A stretch of 64,000 bases of DNA from an uncultured Sphingomonadaceae bacterium (GCA_947493325.1 CANLQI010000002.1:558001-622000), one strand, 5' to 3'. Numbered from the stretch's first letter, positions 34,842-44,523 are shown. Notes: generated by a model not told the origin, from the sequence alone. Program-made: numbers and translations.

Positions 34842-35396
34842 CTAACGTCCGTTGACAGCACGATAGAGCGTGCGTGCGCTGACGCCGCTTTGCGCGGCAA
34901 TCACCGCCATATCTTCGCCCGCAGATTTACGTCGCCGTGCATCGAAGATCTGCTTGGATGACAAAGCGCATGGTCGCCCGAGTTTGACACCGCGCTTTTG
35001 GGCGGCAGCCAATCCCGCCTTAGTGCGTTCCGATATGAGGTTGCGTTCAAGCTCGCCAAACGCATTGCGTATCTGAAAGAAGCAGCGTCCCATTGGTGTC
35101 GATGTATCAATGCCCTCGGTCAGATCGACAAAGTCAATGCCGTCCCGCTCAAAGCGATCCAGCACGTCGAGAGCATGGCGCAACGAGCGAAACGCTCTGT
35201 CCATTTTCCAAAGGACTAGGCTGTCGCCTGACTTTAATCTGGCAAGTGACTTCGAGAAGCCTGGGCGGGAATTCGCAAGAGCTGAAATCCCGTCATCGAT
35301 GAAAATCTTGTCGCACTTGGCTTGCTTCAACGCATCGAGTTGAAGATCGAGATTCTGTTCGCCGGTTGAAACCCGCGCATATCCTATTCGTGCCAT
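34842..35396 (-). CDS. Serine resolvase/invertase of the Tn3 type
   Basis: The 184-residue recombinase has YARVSTGEQNLDLQ with the nucleophilic serine, FRSLRHALD, and a C-terminal helix-turn-helix ending ARTLYRAVNGR. It is the small resolvase of Tn3-like transposons or plasmids. No Tn3 transposase is in the window, so the gene may be a remnant that joined the CDF module to the czc block. ATG 35396 (MARIGYARVS) is chosen over an open frame to 35447. Confidence 0.9.
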   Translation of the reverse strand: MARIGYARVSTGEQNLDLQLDALKQAKCDKIFIDDGISALANSRPGFSKSLARLKSGDSLVLWKMDRAFRSLRHALDVLDRFERDGIDFVDLTEGIDTSTPMGRCFFQIRNAFGELERNLISERTKAGLAAAQKRGVKLGRPCALSSKQIFDARRRKSAGEDMAVIAAQSGVSARTLYRAVNGR

Positions 35397-35444
35397 AGCA
35401 TCGCGCGCAGGTTTTCCAGTGGATTTAGGGAGAGATGCAAATGT

Positions 35445-35462
35445 CAAAAACGACCGTTTTTG
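35445..35462. promoter_or_regulatory. Palindrome upstream of the resolvase
   Basis: CAAAAACG-ac-CGTTTTTG is a perfect 8-bp inverted repeat 48 bp upstream of the resolvase start. It could be a resolvase-binding subsite or operator. A related ACAAAAACGG lies at about 35600. Confidence 0.4.
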
Positions 35463-35640
35463 TCAAGCAGGATCGGCAACGAAACGCAGTGAATCGTATT
35501 CTTGTTGAATTTCTCTAATAGTTAGAGTAAGATGCGCTACGCGCAGTGCGGAAATGACCCGCCAAGCGAGAGACAATATGCTTCAATAATTGACCATGAC
35601 AAAAACGGTCCTTATTGTCGCAAGCGAAAGGACGAGGGAT

Positions 35641-36144
35641 ATGGCCTCATTAGCAACGAAAGCATTTGCAGCACTAACAGCAGGAGCAGCGGCTTTGATG
35701 CCTGCATCAGCGATTGCCCAAGACGCACCTGCCAATCAGAATGCTACGCCAGTAGCGGCTACACAAAGTGTCCAGTATGTCGGTGCTGAGGGTGAAACTC
35801 TCGGAGGCGCGCGCATGATGGCTGCTGCTGCATCCCGAGATAAAATTGCTATTGTCGTTTGGGGTGGAAACCGTGAGCTACAACAAGAAGCTTACAACGC
35901 TGCCCTTGATCTTAATGACATGGGCATTCGCGTCGCCTTCGTGCTTGCACCGGATTACAATGACGAGGATGAAGGTGCTGTGATGCAGGTTTACGGTATG
36001 TCTTTGCCACGTAGAGAAACGGCGGCTGGTTTCGACAACGCCCATCTAGTGCGCGGTGCTATGCGAGATGCTGGTATGGATGTTTATCGGGAGTTGTTCC
36101 CTGAGCAAGTCGCGATGCTGCAACCTGCGGCAACTATTCGCTAA
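35641..36144 (+). CDS. Secreted protein, possibly DsrE-like, function unknown
   Basis: The 167-residue product has a signal peptide (MASLATKAFAALTAGAAALM to ASAIAQ). The mature domain has alternating strands and helices (KIAIVVWGGNRELQQEAYNA, then GIRVAFVLAP) that could be a DsrE-type fold; this is only an impression. GGACGAGGG lies before ATG 35641; an earlier ATG at 35590 would mask the signal peptide. It ends 4 bp into the 3' end of the next, convergent gene. Confidence 0.65.
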   Translation: MASLATKAFAALTAGAAALMPASAIAQDAPANQNATPVAATQSVQYVGAEGETLGGARMMAAAASRDKIAIVVWGGNRELQQEAYNAALDLNDMGIRVAFVLAPDYNDEDEGAVMQVYGMSLPRRETAAGFDNAHLVRGAMRDAGMDVYRELFPEQVAMLQPAATIR

Positions 36145-37031
36145 ATCTCAAATCGCTGAACGTTTGTAGGTGCATTCCTTTCAGCTTGTGCCAGCTCAGG
36201 TTGATTCCCCCTGCCTTGTGCAGCCGGATTGAATGATTCCGAGGAGGCACGTGTGTCGGCAAAAGGATTGTCGCCAATGTCTACCTCAGCTCTCACAGTT
36301 TCCACACGATCAGCGACTGCTACAGCTTCTTCAGGAGTCTCGTAGCCCTCTAGCGCTGCTGTTTCAGCTGTCGCTTCCAACCTCTCTGGAGCAGATGATA
36401 ATTGTTCGACGGCCACAACCCTTTCCTCAACCACTGTTAGGTCGGTCGGAACAGTCATTGCTGCTTCTGGATCAGCATTTGCAGTGATGTAATCAGTAAG
36501 GTTCGGAACGTCTTCCGCTCTACTCAGGATTTGAGCCTGTTGTTCAGGGTTCCCGTCCGCAGCCTTATAATCGGTCAGGATGTCTCTGGCGGTATCCTCT
36601 TGCTCGCTTGTCCAACCCTCACGCGCAGAAATCTCTGGTAGCTGCTGAAGCGTCAAATCGACCGCTCTGTCCATATCAGCTTGTGCGATTATCATTCCGT
36701 TGATGTGGAAGTTGCCGTTCACATAACGAGCTGACTCACGACGTTGGTTTTCAGCGAGCTCAACAATCATACCGGCATCTTTGGCAGGATCATTTTCTTC
36801 ACGCTCTTTGCGCTCAAGCTCAAGTCTGTTGTCGATAGCAACATCAGATATGGCCTCGCCGACACCGCCTAATGCCTCTGCATTACCAAAAGCCGCATCA
36901 AACATCGTGCCGCCAAAAGTAAAGTCTTGAAACCAGATTGAAGGCTCCGGCAGCAGATCAGGATCAGACGCGAGTGAGGCCGCAATCCCTGCTTCCATAA
37001 CGCTTTGCTGTGTAAGTTCGGCTTGTGCCAT
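36141..37031 (-). CDS. Acidic, Ala/Glu-rich protein, function unknown
   Basis: The 296-residue product has no signal peptide or clear membrane helix. Its first 70 residues have a glycine-rich stretch (DFTFGGTMFDAAFGNAEALG). The rest is charged helix followed by a low-complexity Ala/Glu/Val region (about 190-270). The style suggests a structural or DNA-protein-handling role, but no family is recognised. It overlaps the 35641 gene tail-to-tail by 4 bp. Confidence 0.6.
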   Translation of the reverse strand: MAQAELTQQSVMEAGIAASLASDPDLLPEPSIWFQDFTFGGTMFDAAFGNAEALGGVGEAISDVAIDNRLELERKEREENDPAKDAGMIVELAENQRRESARYVNGNFHINGMIIAQADMDRAVDLTLQQLPEISAREGWTSEQEDTARDILTDYKAADGNPEQQAQILSRAEDVPNLTDYITANADPEAAMTVPTDLTVVEERVVAVEQLSSAPERLEATAETAALEGYETPEEAVAVADRVETVRAEVDIGDNPFADTRASSESFNPAAQGRGNQPELAQAERNAPTNVQRFEI

Positions 37032-37252
37032 CCCATCCCCTTATTGTTCTATGCCACTAAATAATAAGGGAAAACCTTTAAAAAGTTATGTAAATAATAA
37101 TTACAATTTGTCTAAAATTGTATCTATTGTTGTTCTGAAATCGCTGCCTGTGCCTTTTAGTAGGCGTCACAAGTCGCACGTCATATCATCTCATTGAAAA
37201 ACTGCGATTTGTTCTGTTGACCGCTTTGCGAAATTATCAGATACTGACATTC

Positions 37253-37618
37253 ATGAATGCTCAAACGAAACAGGTAGGGTTCCAAAGTGCTGCGATGCGT
37301 TTCATCGCTGTGCTCTTGCTTGCTATGTTCGCATTCTCAACGGTCGCAGAGGCTGCCGCCTGTGCTGGAGAATTCCAACCGGAAATCTCTCACACCACAT
37401 CCGATCTGGCCGATGACGGCCACTCTGATGAGAGTGACAACACAGGCGATAAACATGCTGTTTGCGCTCATGGACACTGCCATCATCTGGCTCAGGTAGT
37501 GTCACCTGCCTCATCGGCAGAGGCTACAAACCTGTCCATGTCACTGCTTGGTCCAAGGCGCGATAATGCCTTGCCCGAGGCCAATCTCTCGAAATTAAAG
37601 CGTCCTCCCCGCGTCTGA
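37253..37618 (+). CDS. Small periplasmic His/Cys protein heading the czc operon
   Basis: The 121-residue product has a signal peptide (AMRFIAVLLLAMFAFSTVAEAAA) and a mature part with a Cys/His cluster HAVCAHGHCHHLAQ near residue 75, plus acidic residues around it. It resembles the small metal-binding proteins that precede czcC/cusC-type genes. ATG 37253 is used, though an upstream frame reaches 37217. czcC follows 62 bp later. Confidence 0.7.
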   Translation: MNAQTKQVGFQSAAMRFIAVLLLAMFAFSTVAEAAACAGEFQPEISHTTSDLADDGHSDESDNTGDKHAVCAHGHCHHLAQVVSPASSAEATNLSMSLLGPRRDNALPEANLSKLKRPPRV

Positions 37619-37680
37619 CTTGTGTTTCCTGACCGCTTGTTTGCGGTCCCACCAACACGAACAGATTAGAGGACGATTTC

Positions 37681-38925
37681 ATGTCACCAAAGATGGCGCT
37701 TTTGCGCCCGATATGCGCAGCATTTGTGCTTGCGCTCATACCTACACCAGCTCCGGCACAAGACCAGAGTTTGAGCCTGGATGAGGCTTTGCGACTAGCA
37801 GGAGCAGAGTCTCCTGTTGCAAGTATAGCTGAGGCCGAAGTCGATATTGCCCGAGGCAATGAACGTCAGGCAGGATACGGCCCCAACCCCGAAGTCTCGC
37901 TTGAAGTCGAAAACATCGCAGGCAGCGGCGCATTTTCAGGCCTGCGCTCCAATGAGACGACGCTGATGCTGACCCAGCCAATCGAGCTTGGCGGGAAGCG
38001 CGGCGCGAGAATGCGCGCTGCGCAGGCACAATCAAGCGTTGCCGAACTTGATGCGCTTATAGCACGCGCCGATCTCGCTTTGGCTGTGCGGCATCGCTTT
38101 ACCGAGGCGGTCGCTGCAAGAGAAAACCTCGCCTTGCAGCAGAGCATTTATGAGCGTTCGGCGGAACTTTATCGCATCGCGAGTGAACTGGTCGAAGCAG
38201 GACGCGAGCCGCCCTTACGCGCCATTCGGGCAGAGGCTGCAATGGCAGAGGCCGAGGCTGACCTACGTACCGCCGAGGCCGACTATCTTAATGCGAGAAC
38301 AAATCTCGCAGAGCTTTGGGGGGCAAGCACACCGCCCGAAACCATTGAAACATTCTGGCTGACGCCTGATACGGTTCCAAGCTCGGGAGACATTGCGGGC
38401 ACGCTCACATTGGCGCGCGCCGAAGCTGAGCTCAATGCTGCCGAGGCCGGAATTGTCCGTGAGAGACGTGCAGCTATTCCTGACCTGAATGTCGGGGCGG
38501 GCATCCGCCGTTTCGAGGAAACCGGCGACACCGCCTTCACAATCGGCGCGTCGATGGCGATCCCTTTGCGCAACCGCAATCAAGGAGGCATCGAGGCGGC
38601 AGAAGCAACCGCCCGTGCGACCGAGGGCCGCTTGTTGCTCTTGAGGCTCCAATTGCAGCGCGAGCGCACAACGCTTCAAACGTCTATTGCTGCGGATCAG
38701 GCCCGCGTCGAGAGCTTATCCGAAACTATTCTGCCCCGCGCAGAAGAGGCGCTTGAACTTGCACAAATCGGTTATCGCTATGGCAGGTTCACGCTCATTG
38801 ACGTGCTTGACGCAGCATCGGTCAGGGACGGGGCACTTGCTGACCTGATCTCTGCAAGGACGGACGTCGCACAGGCGACCGCCACACTTATACGGCTCAC
38901 CCAAAGACAAGGGGGTGAGTCATGA
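37681..38925 (+). CDS. czcC: Outer-membrane efflux protein CzcC
   Basis: This 414-residue TolC-family protein has a signal peptide ending PTPAPAQ, followed by LSLDEALRLAGAESP and paired helical repeats (ENIAGSGAFSGLRSNETTLML, TQPIELGGKRGAR, GASMAIPLRNRNQGG) characteristic of CzcC/CusC. It forms the outer-membrane exit duct of the heavy-metal RND pump. It overlaps czcB by ATGA. Confidence 0.92.
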   Translation: MSPKMALLRPICAAFVLALIPTPAPAQDQSLSLDEALRLAGAESPVASIAEAEVDIARGNERQAGYGPNPEVSLEVENIAGSGAFSGLRSNETTLMLTQPIELGGKRGARMRAAQAQSSVAELDALIARADLALAVRHRFTEAVAARENLALQQSIYERSAELYRIASELVEAGREPPLRAIRAEAAMAEAEADLRTAEADYLNARTNLAELWGASTPPETIETFWLTPDTVPSSGDIAGTLTLARAEAELNAAEAGIVRERRAAIPDLNVGAGIRRFEETGDTAFTIGASMAIPLRNRNQGGIEAAEATARATEGRLLLLRLQLQRERTTLQTSIAADQARVESLSETILPRAEEALELAQIGYRYGRFTLIDVLDAASVRDGALADLISARTDVAQATATLIRLTQRQGGES

Positions 38926-40067
38926 CCAAGCAAAGACTCGTTACGCTCCTCTCGGTCCTGCTGATTGCAGCGGCAATCCTATGGTTTGCGCTGCCGGGCT
39001 CCTATGCTGAGGAAGAGCATGGGGTTGCAGAAGAATCCGAAAAACATGACGAGGAAGAACGGCTCAGCGTGACCGACGAGCAAATGGCTTCGTCAGGGAT
39101 CACGCTTCACACTGTCACACTTGGCGGCAATGCGCAGATCATTGTTCCGGGAACGGTCAAGGCCAATCCGAGTGGTGTGGCACAGCTTGATGCCCGCGCC
39201 GACGGCACGATCACACGTATCACCAAGACACTTGGCGATAGAGTCGCGCGCGGTGAGACAGTAGCCCTCATCGAGAGTGCGCAGGCCGCACAATATTCAT
39301 CCGATATCGCATCGGCGAGGGCCCGCCTTACTCAGGCACAGGCCAATTACGAGCGTGAGAAGAGACTCTTTGATGCGAATGTGACTGCGCGTCAGGATTT
39401 GGAAGCAGCTCAAACACAGCTCTCGGTTGCCAGAGCCGACTTGCAACGCGCGCGCTCTACAGCGGCGGCAGCAGGTGTGACAGGTGGCGGCACAATTGCC
39501 ATCACCAGTCCGATAGCAGGCAGGATTACTGATGCACCCGCAGTGCTCGGTGCATTTGTCACGGCTGGAACCGAATTGATGGAGGTTGTTGATCCTTCGC
39601 GAGTTCAGGTTGAGGCGGCCATTCCGCTCAGTGACGTTTCGCGCGTTTCAAGCGGAGACCGTGCAACCATTGTCATCGGTTCGCAGGAAATCGGCGGTCG
39701 CATCCGCTCGATTACACCGGCACTTGACCCGACCAGTCGTGCAGCAACTGCCATTGTCATTCCTGACCGATTGGTTCCAGCACTCCATGCTGACGCCTTT
39801 GTTGAAGTGAGGATCGCGAGCGCATCGGACTCAGACCCCAATGTGATTTCTGTGCCCGAAGTTGCGGTCCAGACGATTGAAGGCAGGTCTGTAGTGTTTG
39901 TGCGTGAAGGCGATGCCTTCGAACCCGTTGAGGTTCGGATCGGTGCCCGCTCAGCAGGCGCGATTACGATTATCTCAGGACTGGAAGCAGGGGCAGTCAT
40001 CGCATCCGAAAATGCCTTCCTGTTGAAAGCCGAACTCGGAAAATCGGAGGCAGAACATGGCCACTGA
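38922..40067 (+). CDS. czcB: Membrane fusion protein CzcB
   Basis: The 381-residue periplasmic adaptor has an N-terminal anchor and an acidic His-containing linker (EEEHGVAEESEKHDEEE). A barrel-sandwich domain (DARADGTITRITKTLGDRVARGE), a coiled-coil hairpin (about 125-170) and a beta-barrel follow. It bridges CzcA and CzcC. Its 3' end overlaps czcA by 11 bp. Confidence 0.92.
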   Translation: MTKQRLVTLLSVLLIAAAILWFALPGSYAEEEHGVAEESEKHDEEERLSVTDEQMASSGITLHTVTLGGNAQIIVPGTVKANPSGVAQLDARADGTITRITKTLGDRVARGETVALIESAQAAQYSSDIASARARLTQAQANYEREKRLFDANVTARQDLEAAQTQLSVARADLQRARSTAAAAGVTGGGTIAITSPIAGRITDAPAVLGAFVTAGTELMEVVDPSRVQVEAAIPLSDVSRVSSGDRATIVIGSQEIGGRIRSITPALDPTSRAATAIVIPDRLVPALHADAFVEVRIASASDSDPNVISVPEVAVQTIEGRSVVFVREGDAFEPVEVRIGARSAGAITIISGLEAGAVIASENAFLLKAELGKSEAEHGH

Positions 40068-43000
40068 TACACAGCACGGCTTTATCGGAAGCGTTCTCGA
40101 TTATTCCGTTCGCCTCCGGTGGGCAGTCATCGCCCTGACCATACTCGTCGCGGGTTGGGGGGCTTTCAATCTCTTCAAACTGCCGATTGATGCCGTTCCC
40201 GACATCACCAACACACAGGTGCAGATCAATACGGTTGTGCCGGCGCTGTCCCCCGCACAGGTCGAACAGCAAATCACCTATCCTGTCGAAACGGGGCTTG
40301 CGGGGATTGAGGGTCTGGACATGACCCGCTCGATTTCGCGCAACGGCTTTTCGCAAGTCACCGCGATTTTCGATGAAGGCACGGACATTTATTTTGCGCG
40401 CAGTCAAGTCAATGAACGCCTGACCGCGATAGCATCCGAGCTTCCCGAAGGCGCACAGCCCGTGATGGGGCCAATCTCTACAGGGCTTGGCGAAGTGCTC
40501 ATGTATCGCATCGGTTTTGCCGAGCGGGCAGACGATGCGGCAGTTGATGCAGCGGCAGGCTGGCAGAGCGACGGCAGTTTCGTCACCACCGAAGGCGAGC
40601 GGCTTGCCGATGAGGTTTCACAGGCCGCTTACCTGCGCAGTTTGCAGGATTGGGTGATCGCACCGCTTATGCGCTCTTCTCCCGGTGTAGCAGGCGTGGA
40701 CTCGATAGGCGGCTATGAAAAGCAGTTCTTGGTGCAGCCCGACCCCGCCCGCATGAACGGCTATGACATCGCTTTCAACGAACTGGTCGAGGCGATTGAG
40801 CGCGCCAATCTTGCCGTAGGTGCCAACTTTTTCAACCGTGACGGAGAGGCCTTGCTCGTGCGTGTCGATGCTCGGGTAGGTTCTGCCGAAGACATCGCGC
40901 AGGCTATTGTTACCAATCGCGGCAGTGTGCCGGTGCGTGTCGCAGATGTCGCCGAGGTTACGCTTGGCGGTGATCTGCGCACAGGAGCTGGCACCTATAA
41001 CGGCCAAGAGGCCGTCATTGGCACCGTTCTAATGAGAAGCGGCGAGAACAGCCGAACTGTGGCAGCCGGGGCCGCCGAACGCTTTGAGGAGGTGAGATCG
41101 GTCTTGCCCGACGGTGTTGTGGGCGAAATCATCTACAACCGTTCCAACCTTGTGGATGCGACAATCGCTACCGTCGAGAAGAACCTTGTCGAGGGCGCGC
41201 TTCTCGTCATCGTCATATTGTTTCTGCTTTTGGGAAATATCCGCGCAGCCCTCATCGCAGCTCTCGTTATCCCGCTCTCCATGTTGATGGCCGCAATCGG
41301 CATGAACCGATTGGGTGTCTCGGGGAATCTTATGAGCCTTGGGGCACTCGACTTCGGGCTGATCGTGGATGGTGCGGTCATCATTGTCGAGAATTCGGTG
41401 GCAAGGCTCGCTGCCCGCCAACATAAAGAAGGCCGCTTGCTTTCCCTTCGCGAAAGACTGGCAGAAACACGCCTTGCCGCACAAGAAATGATTAAGCCGA
41501 CTGTCTATGGTCAGGCCATTATCCTGCTTGTTTATGCACCGCTTCTGACCTTCACAGGGATTGAAGGCAAAACCTTCTCGCCAATGGCGATTACGGTCAT
41601 GCTCGCATTGGCTTCGGCTTTCGTTCTGTCCCTGACTTTCGTGCCTGCGATGATCGCTGTGCTTGTCAAAGGGCCTATCTCGGAAAAAGAGGTCAAGGTC
41701 ATCAGGGTTTCGAAGGATCGATATAAGCCCTTGCTTATCAAAGCCATCGCTCGGCCCTGGCCAGTGATCGGAGGCGGGGCTGCGCTCTTTGCTGTTGCTG
41801 CGCTTCTCTTCACGACCTTGGGTAGTGAATTTACGCCGCAGCTCGACGAAGGCGATCTGGCGGTACAAAGTTTGCGCATTCCATCGACATCGCTTGAACA
41901 ATCAGTGGCTATGCAAAGACAGGTCGAGAGCACATTGGCCGAATTTCCCGAAGTCGCGACAGTATTCTCCAGAACTGGCACGGCGGAGGTCGCAAGCGAC
42001 CCTATGCCGCCTAATATCTCCGATGCCTATGTCCTTTTGAAACCAAGGGACGAATGGCCTGATCCCTCACTCAGCAAGGACGCACTGGTTGCAAACATGG
42101 AGAGTGAGCTGAACGGGCTTATCGGAAACCTCTATGAATTCAGCCAACCCATCGAGCTTCGCTTCAATGAATTGATTGCGGGTGTACGCGGAGACATTGC
42201 CGTCAAACTCTATGGCGACAATATCGAAGCCCTATCGGCATCGGCCAACGATGTGGCCAATGTTCTTCGCGAGATCGACGGAGCCGCCGACGTCAAAGTG
42301 CAGCAGACCAGCGGCTTTCCCACTCTTGATGTGCGCTTCAACCGCACAGCAATCGGGCGCTACGGTTTAAGCGTTGAGGAGGTTGCCGAACTTGTAGCTA
42401 TAGCCGTGGGCGGACGGCCCGCAGGTCCGGTGTTTCAGGGCGATAAGCGTTTCGACATTGTCGTGCGCTTATCCGACGATTTAAGAAACGACTTTGACCG
42501 TTTGGGCGCATTGCCGGTCAAGACCCCTGGTGGCGCAACAGTGCCATTGCGGGAGCTGGCGAGCTTTGAGGTCAGCGATGGATTAGCCGAAGTGAGACGC
42601 GAGCGCGGCAGTCGCCTTGTTATCGTGTCGGCTAATGTTCGCGAGCGTGATCTTGGCAGTTATGTCGAGGAAGCTCAGGCGGCGGTCAGCGAGACTGTCA
42701 CCTTGCCCGAAGGTGCCTATATCGAATGGGGCGGACAGTTTGAGAATCTACAAGCTGCAAAAAGCAGGCTGAGCCTGATTGTTCCTTTGTGTTTTCTGCT
42801 CATTTTGCTTTTGCTCTACATGGCGCTCGGAAGCTGGCTATCTACCCTTGCAGTGTTTAGCGCGATCCCGATGGCACTTGCCGGTGGCGTTTTTGCGCTT
42901 TGGCTGCGCGACATCCCATTCTCGATCTCTGCTGCGGTCGGTTTCATCGCATTATCGGGTGTCGCCGTTTTGAACGGCCTCGTGATGATGACCGCGATAC

Positions 43001-43326
43001 GCCAAAGGCTGGAGAGTGGTTTGCCCTTGGAAAAGGCGATTGTTGAAGGTGCATTGGCGAGACTTCGTCCCGTGTTGATGACCGCGCTTGTTGCTTCGAT
43101 GGGCTTCGTGCCGATGGCTATTGCCACGGGCACAGGTGCCGAGGTCCAACGACCACTTGCAACCGTTGTTATTGGTGGGCTGATAACCGCAACTATCCTC
43201 ACTCTGTTTGTCTTGCCTGCAATTGCCCGCCTTGTTCTTGCAGGCGGTGACGAGGGCAAAGACCGGCAAACAGGGATTGGCGACCCATCCGCCGCAACCT
43301 CACTTAGTTTGAATGAGCAGCGCTAA
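40057..43326 (+). CDS. czcA: Heavy-metal RND efflux pump CzcA
   Basis: The 1089-residue inner-membrane pump has the HME-RND layout with twelve helices and two large periplasmic loops. Visible features are LPIDAVPDITNTQVQINT near the N-terminus, the proton-relay helix LGALDFGLIVDGAVIIVENS, and a C-terminal helix FIALSGVAVLNGLVMMTAI. DFGLIVDGAVIIVE is the CzcA-type TM4 signature for divalent cations (Co, Zn, Cd). Driven by proton flow, it exports metal through CzcB and CzcC. Confidence 0.95.
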   Translation: MATDTQHGFIGSVLDYSVRLRWAVIALTILVAGWGAFNLFKLPIDAVPDITNTQVQINTVVPALSPAQVEQQITYPVETGLAGIEGLDMTRSISRNGFSQVTAIFDEGTDIYFARSQVNERLTAIASELPEGAQPVMGPISTGLGEVLMYRIGFAERADDAAVDAAAGWQSDGSFVTTEGERLADEVSQAAYLRSLQDWVIAPLMRSSPGVAGVDSIGGYEKQFLVQPDPARMNGYDIAFNELVEAIERANLAVGANFFNRDGEALLVRVDARVGSAEDIAQAIVTNRGSVPVRVADVAEVTLGGDLRTGAGTYNGQEAVIGTVLMRSGENSRTVAAGAAERFEEVRSVLPDGVVGEIIYNRSNLVDATIATVEKNLVEGALLVIVILFLLLGNIRAALIAALVIPLSMLMAAIGMNRLGVSGNLMSLGALDFGLIVDGAVIIVENSVARLAARQHKEGRLLSLRERLAETRLAAQEMIKPTVYGQAIILLVYAPLLTFTGIEGKTFSPMAITVMLALASAFVLSLTFVPAMIAVLVKGPISEKEVKVIRVSKDRYKPLLIKAIARPWPVIGGGAALFAVAALLFTTLGSEFTPQLDEGDLAVQSLRIPSTSLEQSVAMQRQVESTLAEFPEVATVFSRTGTAEVASDPMPPNISDAYVLLKPRDEWPDPSLSKDALVANMESELNGLIGNLYEFSQPIELRFNELIAGVRGDIAVKLYGDNIEALSASANDVANVLREIDGAADVKVQQTSGFPTLDVRFNRTAIGRYGLSVEEVAELVAIAVGGRPAGPVFQGDKRFDIVVRLSDDLRNDFDRLGALPVKTPGGATVPLRELASFEVSDGLAEVRRERGSRLVIVSANVRERDLGSYVEEAQAAVSETVTLPEGAYIEWGGQFENLQAAKSRLSLIVPLCFLLILLLLYMALGSWLSTLAVFSAIPMALAGGVFALWLRDIPFSISAAVGFIALSGVAVLNGLVMMTAIRQRLESGLPLEKAIVEGALARLRPVLMTALVASMGFVPMAIATGTGAEVQRPLATVVIGGLITATILTLFVLPAIARLVLAGGDEGKDRQTGIGDPSAATSLSLNEQR

Positions 43327-43341
43327 AGAGAAAGTCAGACA

Positions 43342-44235
43342 ATGAGTGCAAATCACGATCACGGAACCGAACAGATGAGCGATGCCCGCCTGGTATGGGC
43401 GGTGATTGTCAATGTGGGGCTGACTGTTGCCCAGATCATCGGTGGTGTTCTCTCAGGCTCTCTCGCACTGATTGCCGATGCGCTTCATAACTTCAGTGAC
43501 GCTGCGTCACTCGGGATTGCGCTTTTTGCACGCAAACTTGGGCGGAGAGCTCCCGACCGTTTGATGACATTCGGCTATGCCAAGGCCGAGCTTGTCGCTG
43601 CCCTTATCAATCTCACCAGTTTGCTAATTATCGGCTTTTATCTCTTGGTCGAAGCGCTCAATCGCTTTGTCGATCCCCAACCTGTCGAAGGCTGGACCGT
43701 CATCATTGTCGCTGGAATTGCTTTGGTGGTTGATATCGTGACGGCAGTTCTCGTCTATAAAGGTACAAAGAACAGCCTGAACATGAAGGCTGCGTTCCTG
43801 CATAACGTGTCAGACGCACTTGCCTCAATCGGCGTGATTATCGCCGGTGTGCTCATCATCATGTATGACCTTTACGTTGCCGACCTGATTATCACGGCGA
43901 TTATTGCAGGATATGTGATTTACCAGGGTATCAGCCTTTTTCCGCAAACCGTGCGCTACCTGATGGATGCGGTGCCCGATGATTTGGAGTTTGCTGACAT
44001 CAAGGCGGAGATTGACCGCACCGATGGCGTGAAAAGCCTTCATCACATCCATATATGGAGTTTGAGTGAGCACAAACGGGCGTTAGAGGCGCACATCGTC
44101 CCCGAAGATCACTCGCTAGACCGGTTCGAAGCTGTGAAGTCTGAATTGCGGACCAAGCTCAAAGACCGCTTCCATATCGAACACGCGACATTCGAGGCGT
44201 GCGCAGATGAAAACTGTTCATCGACAGGTATGTAA
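43342..44235 (+). CDS. czcD: Cation diffusion facilitator CzcD
   Basis: The 297-residue zinc/cobalt/cadmium exporter has six membrane helices with the HxxxD motifs DALHNFSDAASLG and LHNVSDALASIGV. A cytoplasmic C-terminal domain (VKSLHHIHIWSLSEHKRALEAH) follows, with a short Cys-rich tail (CADENC). It follows czcA by 15 bp and completes the czc operon. Unlike the 32706 transporter it has the full C-terminal domain. Confidence 0.93.
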   Translation: MSANHDHGTEQMSDARLVWAVIVNVGLTVAQIIGGVLSGSLALIADALHNFSDAASLGIALFARKLGRRAPDRLMTFGYAKAELVAALINLTSLLIIGFYLLVEALNRFVDPQPVEGWTVIIVAGIALVVDIVTAVLVYKGTKNSLNMKAAFLHNVSDALASIGVIIAGVLIIMYDLYVADLIITAIIAGYVIYQGISLFPQTVRYLMDAVPDDLEFADIKAEIDRTDGVKSLHHIHIWSLSEHKRALEAHIVPEDHSLDRFEAVKSELRTKLKDRFHIEHATFEACADENCSSTGM

Positions 44236-44392
44236 TAGGGTGATGATGCGTACCTGCCTTGGACAACGCTCATAAGGGCTTCTGGATAGGCGTCTGTATA
44301 TTCGGAATAGGCCTGAATTTTCATGCTTCTGGCATGCCTCCATGACCGTTTCCTTTGAGTGGTTTGCCGCGAGAATGGCAGGGCTGGACTGT

Positions 44393-44444
44393 TGTCAACG
44401 CTCTGCCCGCACCATCTGTCGATGACAGACCGTGTTGAGCGTTT
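44393..44444 (+). ncRNA. Structured leader motif, copy 3
   Basis: The outer stem AACGCT (44397-44402)/AGCGTT (44438-44443) encloses CTGCCCGCACCA. A terminal hairpin TCTGTC-GAT-GACAGA (44415-44429) and CCGTGTTG follow. Stem bases differ from copies 1 and 2 but stay paired. It ends 80 nt before the ardA-type start at 44524. Confidence 0.6.
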
Positions 44445-44523
44445 CACTGTCGCTGACACCAGCCCTCAAAACCCCTGCTTTGTCTCTTCGCGTCCTCACA
44501 GGAAACGAAAGGAGGCGAGGCAC

